64,000 bases of DNA from Muricoccus nepalensis. GTDB taxonomy: Bacteria; Pseudomonadota; Alphaproteobacteria; Acetobacterales; Acetobacteraceae. Of this stretch, positions 7,673 through 17,530 are shown in pieces. Numbering within the stretch: the stretch's first letter is position 1; each line of letters opens with the position of its first letter. The notes under the pieces are model-generated. The model did no database searches. It had not been told where the DNA came from and saw only the letters and a program-made list of their open reading frames with translations. A program made the position numbers and the translations under genes. The DNA lies in assembly GCF_006438825.1 (NCBI RefSeq), contig NZ_RCZP01000019.1:1-64000 (forward strand), given 5' to 3'.

Positions 7673-10600
7673 TCAGGCCGGATCGGAAAAGAAGGCCAGG
7701 CCGACAAGATGGGTCGGCCGGGTGCCCCCGTCATCGGCCAGCGGCAGCAGCAGCCGTTCGAAGTAGAGCGGCTCGCCGCCGTCGCCGAAGCCGAAGCGGG
7801 CGTAGTCGTGGCAGGGCACGCCGAGGCGGGCGCAGCGCCGGTAGGCGTCGTCGAGGCCGCCGAACACCTCGTCGCCGTCGAGCTCGCCCCCGGCCTCCTG
7901 CCCGACCAGCGGCCGGCCCAGGCGCCGCTCCAGCGCGGTGCCGACGCGGACGAAGCGAAGGCGCGGCTCGCCGCCCTCCGCGCGCTCGAGCGCGACCGTG
8001 AAGGCGTGGTCGCCGCCGCCGATGCCCGCCCCGTCGAAGGCGTCGGGCGTGGGCAGGCCCTCGCCGCCGCCCGCCGCGTCGCGGAGGGCGCGCCAGGCCA
8101 GGTAGGTCTGGCGCAGCTCGGGTCTGCTCAGGCGCATGAGCATCCTCTCGTGCAGGGGGGTGGGCAGGCGGCCGAGGGCGGCCAGGACCCGGCGCGACAG
8201 CTCGGCGGGCGTGAAGGGCTTGGCGAGGATCACCTCGCTCGGCGGGCTGGCGGGATCGCCGTAGCCGCTGACGAAGAGGATGGGGATGCCGGGCCGGCTG
8301 GCGCGCAGGCGGAGCGCGAGGTCCGGCCCGCGCCCGCCCGGCATGGTGATGTCCGTCACCACGAGGTCGAGGCTGGCCGCGGCGGAGGCCTGCACCATGG
8401 CCGAGGCGAGTCCGCCGGCCTCGATCACCTCGTAGCCGAGGTCGCGGAGCTGCGTCGCCGTGACCAGACGGACCTGATCGTCGTCGTCCACGACGAGGAC
8501 CGTCGCGGAGCCGTGCAGCGCCGGGTTCGGCTCGACCTCCACCGCGGCCGCCGCCACGGCGGCCTCGCCGGCGGCGCGCGGCAGCCAGATCTCGGCCGTG
8601 GTGCCCTCGCCGGGCGCGCTGCGCAGGCGGAGCACCCCGCCCGACTGCCGGGCGAAGCCGTGCACCATGGCGAGGCCGAGCCCGGTGCCCTGGCCGCGCG
8701 GCTTGGTGGTGAAGAAGGGCTCGGATGCCCGGGCCAGCACCTCCGGCGGCATGCCGGGGCCGCTGTCCTGCACGGAGACGACGACGTAGTCCTGCTTCGG
8801 GTCGAGGCCCTCCGGGCGCGCGGCGCCGGGCGCCGGCGGCGCGTTGCGGGCCTCCACGGCAAGGCTGCCCACGCCTTCCATGGCGTCCCGCGCGTTCACC
8901 GCGAGGTTCAGCAGCGCGATCTCGAGGCGGTGCGGGTCGGTGAGGACGGGCCAGGCGGTCGGGTCGGCGCGGAGCGACAGGGCGATGCCGCTGCCCACGG
9001 AACGCCGGAGCATCTCGTCGACCTCCTCCAGCACGCGGGCGGGCCCGACCACGACGGGGGTCAGGTCCTCGCGCCGGGCGAAGGCCATGAGCTGGCGGAT
9101 GAGCGCCGCCGCCCGCTCCGCCGCCTGCCCGCCGCCCCGCGCGAGGGCGAGGATCCCCTCGTTGCCGTGGGCCCGCCGCTCGATCAGCCTAAGGCTGCCC
9201 ATCACGGCCGCGAGCACGTTGTTGAAGTCGTGCGCGACGCTTCCCGTGAGCTGCCCCAGCGCCTCGAGCTTCTGCGCCTGGGCGAGGGCGAGCTGGGTCT
9301 GCTCGCGGCGCCGCATCTCGGCCTGGAGCTCCTCGGCGGCCTCGCTCAGCGCGCGGGTGCGCTCGGCGACCCGTGCCTCGAGCTCCGCGTTGGCGCGGGC
9401 GAGGGCCGCTTCGGCGTTCTTCCCCTCGGTGACGTCGATGTTGACGCCGATCACGCGCCGCCCGGCGGCGCCGCGGGCCGATCCGGCGCCGCCGCGGGCC
9501 GATCCGGCGCCGCCGCGGGCCGATCCGGCGCCGCCGCGGGCCGGGAGGACGATGCCGCGGCCGACCAGCCAGCGCACCCCGCCGCCCGGCAGCACGACCC
9601 GGTAGTCCGTCCGGAGCTCGCCGCCCTCGCGCAGGACGCGGGCGAGCTCGCCCTCCGCGCGGTCGCGGTCGTCGGGGTGCACCGCCGCGCGCCAGGCCTC
9701 CATGGAGGCGGTGGCGGTCGCCGGGTCGAGGCCGTGGAGGGTAAACTCGCGGTCCGACCAGCGCTGCGCGCCGCTCGCCACGTCCCATTCCCAGATGCCG
9801 ATGGCGGCGGCGTCCTGCGCTAGGCGCAGGCGCTCCTCGCTCTCGCGCAGCCCGAGCTCCGCCGCCCGCCGCTCGGTGACGTCGAGCTCGGCCACGACGC
9901 CGCCGATGACCTGCCCCCCGGCATCGCGGATGGGGGCCGCGTTGTTGAGGTAGAAGCGCCGCTCACCCGAGCCGAAGCGCGCGCACTCGACCATCTCGTC
10001 GCGCACCGTCTCGCCCCGGAGCAGCGCCCGGGCCATCGCCCATTCCTCCGCCCGGATCCGCTCGCCGGTCTCGGGCCACCAGCCCGCCCAGTCGGCATAG
10101 GCTTCCCAGCCAGTGGTCTCCGGCGGGATGCCCCAGAGCTCGCGGTTGGCGAGGTTGTCGCGCAGAATGCGGCCCTTGGCGTCGGCGATGATGACGCCGA
10201 CCGGCAGGGCGTCGAGCACGGCCGAGAGCGTCGCCTCGCTCTCGCGCAGCGCCCGCTCGGCCACGCGCTGGGCCGTGACGTCGACCAGCGCCTCGAGCAC
10301 GAGGGCGGGCGTTCCGTCCGCGTTGCGGCGCAGCGCCTTGTGGGCGGCGACTAGGACCTCCCGGCCGTCCCGCGTGCGGTGCCGCAGGTCGCCGGACCAG
10401 GCGCCGTCGCTCTCCAGCGCCGCCTCGATGGCGGCCAGCGGGACGGGGAAGGCAGTCCCGAGAAGCTCGTGCGAGGAACGGCCCACGGCCTCGGCCGCCG
10501 TCCAGCCGTAGAGGCGCTCGCAGCCGCCGGACCAGTAGCGGATGGTGCCGTCGAGGTCGCGGGCCATGAAGGTGCCGAGGTCGAGGGTCTCGACCAGGTC

Positions 10601-12904
10601 GTCCGGCCGCGCCGCGCGGGGACGCTCGGCCTGCTTGCGCGCGGTGATGTCGAAGGCTACGCCGCGCAGCCGCGCGGGCATGCCGCCCGGACCGGGCCCC
10701 GGATCGCCCTCGCCCATGGACTGTATCCAGCGGGTGCCGCCGCCCGACAGGAGGACGCGAAACTCGGCGACGAAGCGGCCGCCCTCGGCGGCGAGCCGCC
10801 GGTGGTCGACCAGGAAGGCGTCGCGGTCCTCGGGATGCACCCGGTCCAGCACGGTGGCGAAGTCGCAGCGCGCGTCGGGTGGCAGGCCGTAGAGGGCGCG
10901 GAAGCCGGGCGAGACCCGCGCCTCGCCGCCGGTGCCCGGGTCCTCCACCTCGAAGGTTGCGATCCGGCCGGCCTCGGTGATGCGGCGGAGCGCGGCCTTG
11001 CTCTCGGCGAGGGCGAGTTCGGCGCGCTTGCGGTCGGTGATGTCGAAGTCGATGCCGATCATGCGGGTCGGCCGCCCGGTGCCGTCCCGCAGCACCGTGC
11101 CGCGCGTCACCACCCAGCGCTCCCCGCCATCGGCCCGGCGCATGCGGAACTCGATGTCGTAGGGCGCCTCGTCGGCGAGCGCGGCGCGGAGCGCCGCCTC
11201 GACCCGCGGCAGGTCGTCTTCGTGGACGAGCGCGCGGAAATCGTCGACTGTGCCGCCGAAGGAGGCCTCGGACATGCCGAGCGCCGCCTCCAGCCCGCCC
11301 GACCACTGCACGGCGCCGGTGACCACGTTCCAGTCCCAGGAGAAGATCCGCGCCGCCCCCATGGCGAGGTGCATCCGCTCGTGCGCGTGGGCGAGCGCCG
11401 CCTCGGTGGCCTCCCAGCCCGAGAGGTCGACGACGAAGGCCGAGGCGGCGCCGACCGTACGGTTGTGGAAGGCGAAGAACATCAGCACCGGCACGCGCGT
11501 GCCGTCGGGGCGGACGTACTCCTTCTGGTAGGGCGCGCAGGCGCCGTTCCGCGCCGCCTCGGCGATGGCGGCCTCGTCGCGCCCGATCCACTCGGGCGGC
11601 GTCAGGTCGTCCCAGCGGATGCGGCCCGCGGCGAGATCCTCGCGCGTCATGCCGACGATGCAGAGGAAGGCGTCGTTGGCGGCGGTGACGCGCCCGCCCG
11701 CGTCCGACCGCACGACGCCGACGGGGCTCGCGTCGAACAGCGCGCGCGCCTCGGCGGCCGCGGCCTCGCGCGCCTCGGCGCGGCGCGCGAGCAGCGCGCC
11801 GAGCTCGTCGATCTCCCGCACCGCCGCCCCGGCCGGCGCGCCCGCCAGCCCGGGGTCGCCGAGGCGCCGGAGCGAGCGGGTCAGGCGGTCGGCGAAGAGG
11901 ACGCCGAAGACGAGGGTGACCGTGAGCAGGCCCGAGCCGATCAGGAGGGTGGGCAGCAGCGCCTGGCGGAGCGAGGCCTCGAAGGCGACCGCCGGCACGG
12001 TCACCTTCACCCAGTAGCCGGACTGCGGCGCCAGCGCGTAGGCCGCGTGCACCCGCTCGCCCTCTGTCGCGGTGAAGGGCGGGATGGTGCCCGCCGGCGG
12101 CCCGATCGCGGCCAGCACCTCGGCCGGCGGCTTGGTGGCCAGCGTCTCGCGGTCGCGCGCGGTGCGCGCCACGATGGTGAGCTGCCGGTCGAGGGCGGCG
12201 GCCACCGCGCCCGGCGGCATCCGCTGGTCGGTCAGCGTCGAGAGAAGCCGCTCGCGAGGGACGATCAGCCCGAGGACGTGCCGGATCGGCGGGGCCCCCG
12301 CGGGCCCGGGGGCCATGATCGGTACCGCGACGCCCACGGACCACTCGCCCACGCTCGGGCTGACGAAGAGGTTGCCGACGACGCTGCGCCCGGTGGCCAG
12401 CGCCTCGGCCGCCGGTCCGATGGAGAGGACGTCCGGCCGCTCGCCGGGCAGCCAGCTCGTGCTCAGCCGGATGCGCCCGTCGGGTCCGATGAGGTTCACC
12501 GCGCGGGCGCCGTAGGCCAGGCCAGCCGAGCGCATCTCGGACCAGAAGGTCGGAAGGTCCCCGCGCGCGAGGGAGGGCGAGCCCGCCAGGGCCGCCAGCA
12601 GGCGCTCGGCGCCCGCGAACTCACGGTCGAGCAGAAGGGCCATGGCGTGGGCGCGGGCAACGAGGCCCTCTTCCGCCCGCAGCCGCTCCGCGCGGTTCTG
12701 CTGCCAGACGGCGCCGCCCGCCAGCACGAGCAGGGGAAGGGCCGCCCCGAGGGCGAAGACCAGGACGCGGCGGCGAAGGGTCGGGGAGCGCCTCGGCCAT
12801 GCGGGCGCGTGGAAGCCCGACCGGGCGCTGCCGGCGGGGGCCGTCTCGGGGCACGGGCCCGGAGGATCCGCCCGGCGGCGCGCGACGATGTCTTTCAGCA
12901 CCAC
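7673..12904 (-). CDS. Membrane hybrid histidine kinase: dCache-like sensor, six PAS, HisKA, HATPase, REC, PAS_5
   Basis: About 1743 residues from GTG 12904. The frame is open to 13045, but the extra codons do not look coding and the start is uncertain. Order: transmembrane helix (about 41-65), periplasmic Cache-like sensor, second helix (about 313-337), then six PAS domains to about residue 1165, beginning at FDASPVGVV, AARIFSWDW, AGRIATFEV, DLGTFMARD, LDALPVGVI and DAAAIGIWEW. Next are HisKA with SVAHDFNN (His near 1222), HATPase with GTGLGLAMVHG, and a receiver with DDDD and phospho-acceptor LVVTDITMPG (near 1516). The C-terminus after the receiver is a further PAS_5-type domain (DYARFGFGDGG...). 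It is a sensor kinase that phosphorylates its own receiver and passes the phosphate on through an unknown Hpt protein. It sits directly upstream of the PYP gene, suggesting control by light or redox state. Confidence 0.85.
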   Translation of the reverse strand: MVLKDIVARRRADPPGPCPETAPAGSARSGFHAPAWPRRSPTLRRRVLVFALGAALPLLVLAGGAVWQQNRAERLRAEEGLVARAHAMALLLDREFAGAERLLAALAGSPSLARGDLPTFWSEMRSAGLAYGARAVNLIGPDGRIRLSTSWLPGERPDVLSIGPAAEALATGRSVVGNLFVSPSVGEWSVGVAVPIMAPGPAGAPPIRHVLGLIVPRERLLSTLTDQRMPPGAVAAALDRQLTIVARTARDRETLATKPPAEVLAAIGPPAGTIPPFTATEGERVHAAYALAPQSGYWVKVTVPAVAFEASLRQALLPTLLIGSGLLTVTLVFGVLFADRLTRSLRRLGDPGLAGAPAGAAVREIDELGALLARRAEAREAAAAEARALFDASPVGVVRSDAGGRVTAANDAFLCIVGMTREDLAAGRIRWDDLTPPEWIGRDEAAIAEAARNGACAPYQKEYVRPDGTRVPVLMFFAFHNRTVGAASAFVVDLSGWEATEAALAHAHERMHLAMGAARIFSWDWNVVTGAVQWSGGLEAALGMSEASFGGTVDDFRALVHEDDLPRVEAALRAALADEAPYDIEFRMRRADGGERWVVTRGTVLRDGTGRPTRMIGIDFDITDRKRAELALAESKAALRRITEAGRIATFEVEDPGTGGEARVSPGFRALYGLPPDARCDFATVLDRVHPEDRDAFLVDHRRLAAEGGRFVAEFRVLLSGGGTRWIQSMGEGDPGPGPGGMPARLRGVAFDITARKQAERPRAARPDDLVETLDLGTFMARDLDGTIRYWSGGCERLYGWTAAEAVGRSSHELLGTAFPVPLAAIEAALESDGAWSGDLRHRTRDGREVLVAAHKALRRNADGTPALVLEALVDVTAQRVAERALRESEATLSAVLDALPVGVIIADAKGRILRDNLANRELWGIPPETTGWEAYADWAGWWPETGERIRAEEWAMARALLRGETVRDEMVECARFGSGERRFYLNNAAPIRDAGGQVIGGVVAELDVTERRAAELGLRESEERLRLAQDAAAIGIWEWDVASGAQRWSDREFTLHGLDPATATASMEAWRAAVHPDDRDRAEGELARVLREGGELRTDYRVVLPGGGVRWLVGRGIVLPARGGAGSARGGAGSARGGAGSARGAAGRRVIGVNIDVTEGKNAEAALARANAELEARVAERTRALSEAAEELQAEMRRREQTQLALAQAQKLEALGQLTGSVAHDFNNVLAAVMGSLRLIERRAHGNEGILALARGGGQAAERAAALIRQLMAFARREDLTPVVVGPARVLEEVDEMLRRSVGSGIALSLRADPTAWPVLTDPHRLEIALLNLAVNARDAMEGVGSLAVEARNAPPAPGAARPEGLDPKQDYVVVSVQDSGPGMPPEVLARASEPFFTTKPRGQGTGLGLAMVHGFARQSGGVLRLRSAPGEGTTAEIWLPRAAGEAAVAAAAVEVEPNPALHGSATVLVVDDDDQVRLVTATQLRDLGYEVIEAGGLASAMVQASAAASLDLVVTDITMPGGRGPDLALRLRASRPGIPILFVSGYGDPASPPSEVILAKPFTPAELSRRVLAALGRLPTPLHERMLMRLSRPELRQTYLAWRALRDAAGGGEGLPTPDAFDGAGIGGGDHAFTVALERAEGGEPRLRFVRVGTALERRLGRPLVGQEAGGELDGDEVFGGLDDAYRRCARLGVPCHDYARFGFGDGGEPLYFERLLLPLADDGGTRPTHLVGLAFFSDPA
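9461..9547. repeat. 21-bp tandem repeat, about 3.5 copies, in the sixth PAS domain
   Basis: The unit GGCGCCGCCGCGGGCCGATCC is repeated almost perfectly, giving the protein heptad GSARGGA three times and a partial copy. It lies in the loop between the last PAS strands (after GRGIVLPA, before RRVIGVNIDVT). Because the unit is 21 bases, copy-number changes keep the frame. It is an expandable linker inside an otherwise normal PAS fold. Confidence 0.85.
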
Positions 12905-13482
12905 CAAGACCGCCCCCGCCCGAATGCTTCCCCGCAAGCGCCGCTCGCTGGCGCTTGGTAGGGCTTCCGTTGTCGTTGAGCAATCAAGAAGGACTTGGCG
13001 CGGGGCGAGAACCGGAGGGCGGAAGCCGGAAGAAGGGTGTCTCACAACCGGTGGTTGGTTGCTGGCCGGACCCGCCCCTTAACTTGGTGGTGGCGTCGGC
13101 AACTACATCCGTCATCCGCGGCAGAGGCAGGCGTGCTGTTGTTTCATCTACGGAACCAGGAACGTTCCTTTGCGACGCTGCGGGTGGAGCGAAGGCATGC
13201 TGGTGGATGGATTGCACCCGCCATGATTGCGACGGAAAGTCCGGTTTCGACCCGGAGAGTGTCGTAACGGCTAACGCCCTAAGCCAGCGGTGACGTGGCG
13301 ACGCGCGTGCCGGGAGGTTGCCCTGGGACTGGCTGGCGCTTCGAGGGACCTGCGGAGGACGGCCACGGCCCGCGCCGCCGGGCCCGCTTCACGCCTCCTT
13401 AAACGAGGTCGTGTAGGCTCCCGCCAAAGCTCCCGCCTGCGTCGACAGGGGCTTACCCTCACTCAGGCGAGCGTCCGAAGAC
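12905..13482. promoter_or_regulatory. Divergent control region between kinase (-) and chemoreceptor (+)
   Basis: About 580 bases without a convincing gene. The GTG-initiated extension of the kinase frame to 13045 reads like non-coding DNA. The stretch 13060-13270 has lower GC and probably holds the promoters for both directions. I could not assign -10/-35 elements or operators with confidence, and no clear sigma-28 motif was found before the chemoreceptor. Confidence 0.35.
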
Positions 13483-15513
13483 ATGCCCCACCCGCTCCGT
13501 TCCCTGGAGCCGCTTCGCGGCCGCCTGCGTCGCATCGGCATCGTGCCGCGGCTGCTCGTCGCGTCGCTGCTTGCGGTGGCGGTGGCGGTGGTCGCCGTCC
13601 AGGCCTGGACGCTGCGCGTGGCGCGGGAGGCCGGGCTGGAGGCCTCGCAGAAATCGCTCGGGATCAACCTGGCGGTGCTGCACCGTGAGCTCTCCCTCCT
13701 CGGCACCGAGTGGCGACTCACCGGGGACGGCACGCTCACCCTGGGCGGCGTTCCCGTGAATGGGCGCGAGGACCTGGTCGATCAGGTCGGCCGCGTCGCG
13801 GGCGGCGTCGCCACGATCTTCGCCGGGGACACCCGGGTGGCGACGAGCCTGCGCCGCCCCGACGGCGCGCGGGCGGTGGGCACGCAACTGGCGGCGGGGG
13901 CGGCGCGCGACGCCGTGCTTGGCCGCGGCGAAACCTACCAGGGCAGCGCCGAGATCCTGGGCGCGCCCTACCTGACCATCTACGAGCCGATCAAGGACGC
14001 GCGGGGACAACCGATCGGCATTCTCTTCGTCGGCGTGTCGCTCGCCCAGGCGCAGGGCGCGCTGGAGCGGATCGTGCGCGAGGCGCTGCTCGCGGGGTTG
14101 CTCGTCGTCCTCGTGGTGGGCGCCGTGCGCTGGTTCGCCCTGCACCGCTCCATGCGGCCGCTGGGCGAGCTCGCGGCGAGCGTCCGCGCGATCGCCGCCG
14201 GCGATCTCGACCAGCCCGCCCCCTGCGCCGACCGGACCGACCAGCTCGGGCAGATCGGCGGCGCGATCGAGGTCCTGCGGCAGATGGCGATCCGGGCGCG
14301 CGAGGCCGAGAAGGGCCTGCTCGTCGAGCGCGCGGCCAAGGACCGGCGCCAGGAGGCCATGGACCGCCTGACCCGCGACTTCGGCACGACCGTCTCCGGC
14401 GTCCTCGGCAAGCTGACGACCTCCGCCGAGGGCACGCGCGGCGCCGCGGACACCATGGCGCGGGCGGCGGAGGAGACGCGACTCTCCATGGAAGGAGCGG
14501 CCGAGGGCGCGGGCGTGTCGGCGCAGAGCCTCGCCGCCGTCGCCGCGGCCACCGAGGAGCTCACCGCGAGCGTGGGCGAGATCTCGCGCCAGGTGGGCGA
14601 AGCGTCCCAGGCCACCCGTGACGCGGTGGAGCGGGCGCGGGCCACCGACGCGACGGTCGAGGGGCTGCGCGAGGCGGCCGGGCAGATCGGCGAGGTGGTC
14701 CGGCTCATCTCCGACATCGCCGGCCAGACGAACCTGCTGGCGCTGAACGCGACCATCGAGGCGGCGCGCGCGGGCGAGGCGGGGCGGGGCTTCGCCGTGG
14801 TCGCGGCGGAGGTGAAGCAGCTTGCCAGCCAGACGGCGGAGGCGACGGGCCGCATCGGCGCGCAGGTGAGCGCGATCCAGGCGGCGACGGGCGAGGCGGT
14901 AGGCGCCGTGCGCGGCGTGGTCTGCACCATCGACCGGGTGAGCGAGATCGCGGGCGCCATCGCGGCCGCGGTGGAGCAGCAGGGCGTCGCCACGCGCGAG
15001 ATCGCCGTCCAGGTCCAGGGCATCTCCCGGATCACCGACGAGGCCACCCGGGCCATGCGCGAGGTGTGCGGCACGGCCGAGAGATCGGGGGCGATCAGCC
15101 GCGAGGTGCTGGCGGCGGCGGACGGCGTGGCCGGGCAGTCGGACGGGCTGCGCCAGGAGGTGGACCACTTCCTGGCCGCCGTGGGCGCCTTCCGCAGCAG
15201 CGAGGAGCGCCGCCGCTACGAGCGCATCCCGGGAGGCGAGGCGCCCGTCCAGATCCGCGGCGCGACTCACGGCACGGCCGCGCTGCGCGACATCTCGCTC
15301 GGCGGGGCGGCGCTCGTCGGCGGATGGCCCTGCGACGCCGGTGCGGAACTCCTCGTCGGCCTTCCCGGCGGTGGCGACGACCTCGTCTCGGCGCGCGTCG
15401 TCAGCTCGCGCCAGGGCCTCCTCGCCGTCGCCTTCCGCCAGGACGCGGCGACGCTGGAGCGCGTCGGCCGCGCGATGGAGACGCTCGGCTACCGCAGCGA
15501 GCGGGCGGCCTGA
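13483..15513 (+). CDS. Methyl-accepting chemotaxis protein with C-terminal PilZ domain
   Basis: 676 residues. A transmembrane helix (about 20-42) is followed by a periplasmic Cache_3/Cache_2-type sensor (the region with [16 protein letters not shown] and [10 protein letters not shown] is typical), a second helix (about 200-223), HAMP and a long coiled-coil signalling domain. The conserved hairpin tip is present ([20 protein letters not shown], then [11 protein letters not shown]). From about residue 575 it carries a PilZ domain: RRYER supplies the RxxxR motif and DISLGG the D/NxSxxG motif, both needed to bind cyclic di-GMP. The receptor would signal through CheW/CheA and could be tuned by cyclic di-GMP. 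The chemotaxis partner genes are not nearby. Confidence 0.92.
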   Translation: MPHPLRSLEPLRGRLRRIGIVPRLLVASLLAVAVAVVAVQAWTLRVAREAGLEASQKSLGINLAVLHRELSLLGTEWRLTGDGTLTLGGVPVNGREDLVDQVGRVAGGVATIFAGDTRVATSLRRPDGARAVGTQLAAGAARDAVLGRGETYQGSAEILGAPYLTIYEPIKDARGQPIGILFVGVSLAQAQGALERIVREALLAGLLVVLVVGAVRWFALHRSMRPLGELAASVRAIAAGDLDQPAPCADRTDQLGQIGGAIEVLRQMAIRAREAEKGLLVERAAKDRRQEAMDRLTRDFGTTVSGVLGKLTTSAEGTRGAADTMARAAEETRLSMEGAAEGAGVSAQSLAAVAAATEELTASVGEISRQVGEASQATRDAVERARATDATVEGLREAAGQIGEVVRLISDIAGQTNLLALNATIEAARAGEAGRGFAVVAAEVKQLASQTAEATGRIGAQVSAIQAATGEAVGAVRGVVCTIDRVSEIAGAIAAAVEQQGVATREIAVQVQGISRITDEATRAMREVCGTAERSGAISREVLAAADGVAGQSDGLRQEVDHFLAAVGAFRSSEERRRYERIPGGEAPVQIRGATHGTAALRDISLGGAALVGGWPCDAGAELLVGLPGGGDDLVSARVVSSRQGLLAVAFRQDAATLERVGRAMETLGYRSERAA

Positions 15514-15600
15514 GCCACCCGTGACCTAGCCATCCCCGCGGGCCGGCAGGGCCGCGAAGCTCCGTTGCCCCAGGGGACGGGAAGTGGCACCTCTCGGCGC

Positions 15601-16575
15601 ATGAAGCGCCCCGGCCGCCGGTCCGTCGTGTCCCTTCTCGCCGCCCTGCCGCCCTCGGCCGCGACGGCGCAGCGGGAGGGCTTTGACGCCTTCGTCGAGG
15701 GGGTGCGCGAGGAGGCGCGGCGCGGCGGGATCTCCCCCGCCACCTTGCAGCAGTCCCTGACGGGCCTGCGCCCGCTGGACCGCGTGATCGAGCTCGATCG
15801 CCGCCAGCCCGAGTCGACCCTCGCCTGGGAGACCTACCGCGACCGTGTCCTTGGCCAGGCGCGGATCGATGCCGGGCGCCGGGCCCATGCCGACAACCGC
15901 GCGCTGCTGGAATCGCTGCAGGACCGCTTCCGCGTTCCCGGCCGCGTGCTCGTCGCTATCTGGGGCATGGAGACGAACTACGGGGCCAGCACGGGCGGCT
16001 TTGGCGTGGTCGAGGCGCTGGCGACCCTTGCCTGGGAGGGGCGCCGGGCCGCCTATTTCCGCGGCGAGCTGCTGGCGGCGCTCCGCATCCTCGACGCCGG
16101 CCACGTCGCGCCCGACCGGATGCGCGGGTCCTGGGCCGGCGCGATGGGCCAGCCGCAGTTCATGCCGACCAGCTTCGAGCGCCTCGCGGTGGACGCGGAC
16201 GGCGACGGCCGCAAGGACATCTGGGACAGCCGCGCCGACGCGCTCGGCTCCATCGCGAACTACCTCGCCGTGTCCGGCTGGCAGGACGGCCAGCGCTGGG
16301 GGCGCGAGGCGCGGCTGCCCGACGGCTTCGACCCCGCGGGCGCGGGGCGCGACACCCCGCGGCCGCTGCGCGACTGGGCGGGCATGGGCCTGTCCTACGC
16401 CGACGGCACGGCGATCGCGCCCGGCGACGAGAGCGCGGCGCTTGTCGTCCCCGGCGCCGCCACGGGCAGCCGGCAGGCCTTCCTCGTCGGGGAGAACTTC
16501 CGGGCCATCCGCCGCTACAACCCCTCCGACTTCTACGCGCTGGCGGTCGGCCTCCTGTCCGACCGGGTCGCGTGA
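15601..16575 (+). CDS. mltB: Lytic murein transglycosylase B-like
   Basis: 324 residues, exported (short Arg-containing signal, AATAQ near residue 22). The family core is clear: VAIWGMETNYG with the catalytic Glu at about residue 124, MGQPQFMPTSF, DADGDGRKDIWDS, ADALGSIANYL and a C-terminal RRYNPSDFYALAVG. The enzyme cuts the glycan strands of peptidoglycan between MurNAc and GlcNAc to form 1,6-anhydro ends. The ATG at 15601 has a GGGGACGGGAAG purine run upstream; a TTG at 15565 is in frame but would spoil the signal peptide. It overlaps rlpA by GTGA, so the two cell-wall enzymes are co-translated. Confidence 0.93.
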   Translation: MKRPGRRSVVSLLAALPPSAATAQREGFDAFVEGVREEARRGGISPATLQQSLTGLRPLDRVIELDRRQPESTLAWETYRDRVLGQARIDAGRRAHADNRALLESLQDRFRVPGRVLVAIWGMETNYGASTGGFGVVEALATLAWEGRRAAYFRGELLAALRILDAGHVAPDRMRGSWAGAMGQPQFMPTSFERLAVDADGDGRKDIWDSRADALGSIANYLAVSGWQDGQRWGREARLPDGFDPAGAGRDTPRPLRDWAGMGLSYADGTAIAPGDESAALVVPGAATGSRQAFLVGENFRAIRRYNPSDFYALAVGLLSDRVA

Positions 16576-17480
16576 GGGCCGCCGCCGCGTGCGGGGCGCT
16601 GCTGCTCCCGCTGATGCTCCTGTCGGGCTGCTGGAAGCCGGAGCCGGCCACCCTGTCCGGCGAGCCGCGCTACGTCGTGGGCGAGGCCTACCAGCTGCGG
16701 AACCTCTGGTTCTACCCGCGCGAGGACTTCGCCCTCGTCGAGACCGGCCTCGCGACGCTGGCCGCCGACTCGCGCCCCGGGCGCCGGATCGCGAACGGGG
16801 AGGTGCACGACCCCTCCGCCGCCACCGCTGCCCACCGCACCCTCCAGCTTCCGGCGGTGGTCCGGGTCACGAACCTGGAGAACGGGCGCTCGGTCCTGCT
16901 GCGGGTGAACGACCGGGGTCCGGCCGACCCGGGCCGCGTCCTCGAGCTGTCCCGCCGGGCGGGGGAGCTGCTCGGCGTCGGGGCGGGCCGCCCGGCCCAG
17001 GTCCGGGTCGCGGTCGAGGGGGACGCGTCGCGGGCGCTGGCGGCCGGGCTGCCCCTCCCGGAATCGTCCCGTCCCCGGATCGAGGCGGCGCCCTCGGGCA
17101 GCGTGGAGCGTGAGACGCTGGCGCCGCTGGCCGGCAGCCGCCAGGCGGAGCGGGTGCGGGAGGGACGTCCGACGGCGGTGGCGGTCGCCGGGGGGGAGGC
17201 GTCGCGCCCCGCCCCCGCCGTCCCCTTGCCGGAGCAGGTCGTCCAGGGGCCGTCCACGCCGGGCCGCCTGTTCGTGCAGGGAAGCAGCTTCTCGACCCCG
17301 GCCGCGGCGCAGCGCCAGGCGTCCCGGCTGGGGGGGGCGAGGGTGGAGCCGGCCGGGCCCGCACGCCGGCCGGAGTGGCGCGTGCGCCTCGGTCCCTTCG
17401 CCAACGTGGCGGAGGCCGACAGGGCGCTCGACGAAGCCCTGCGCGGCGGCGTATCGGAGGCGCGGATCGTCGTGGACTAG
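16572..17480 (+). CDS. rlpA: RlpA-type septal lytic transglycosylase lipoprotein with SPOR domain
   Basis: 302 residues. A lipoprotein signal with lipobox LLSGC (Cys19) puts it in a membrane leaflet. The double-psi barrel has the family marks: YVVGEAYQLRNLWFYP replaces the usual YxxxG-xASWYG, and VRVTNLENGRSVLLRVNDRGP is textbook RlpA. After a Pro/Ala-rich linker the C-terminal 75 residues (GRLFVQGSSF... to ARIVVD) form a SPOR domain, which binds denuded glycan at division sites. It starts at a GTG within the GTGA overlap with mltB. The missing SWYG element suggests that catalytic activity is not certain. It precedes a D,D-carboxypeptidase, the usual order in this group of bacteria. Confidence 0.9.
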   Translation: MRAAAACGALLLPLMLLSGCWKPEPATLSGEPRYVVGEAYQLRNLWFYPREDFALVETGLATLAADSRPGRRIANGEVHDPSAATAAHRTLQLPAVVRVTNLENGRSVLLRVNDRGPADPGRVLELSRRAGELLGVGAGRPAQVRVAVEGDASRALAAGLPLPESSRPRIEAAPSGSVERETLAPLAGSRQAERVREGRPTAVAVAGGEASRPAPAVPLPEQVVQGPSTPGRLFVQGSSFSTPAAAQRQASRLGGARVEPAGPARRPEWRVRLGPFANVAEADRALDEALRGGVSEARIVVD

Positions 17481-17530
17481 GGGCCGGGCCGCGTGCCCGG
17501 GTGGCGCGGCGGGAAATGGGGGGCGTGAGC

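Noticed and set aside
10379-12961. 860-codon open frame on the + strand opposite the histidine kinase
   Set aside because: Low-complexity His/Arg/Gly/Ala translation; the - strand gives clear PAS and kinase domains.
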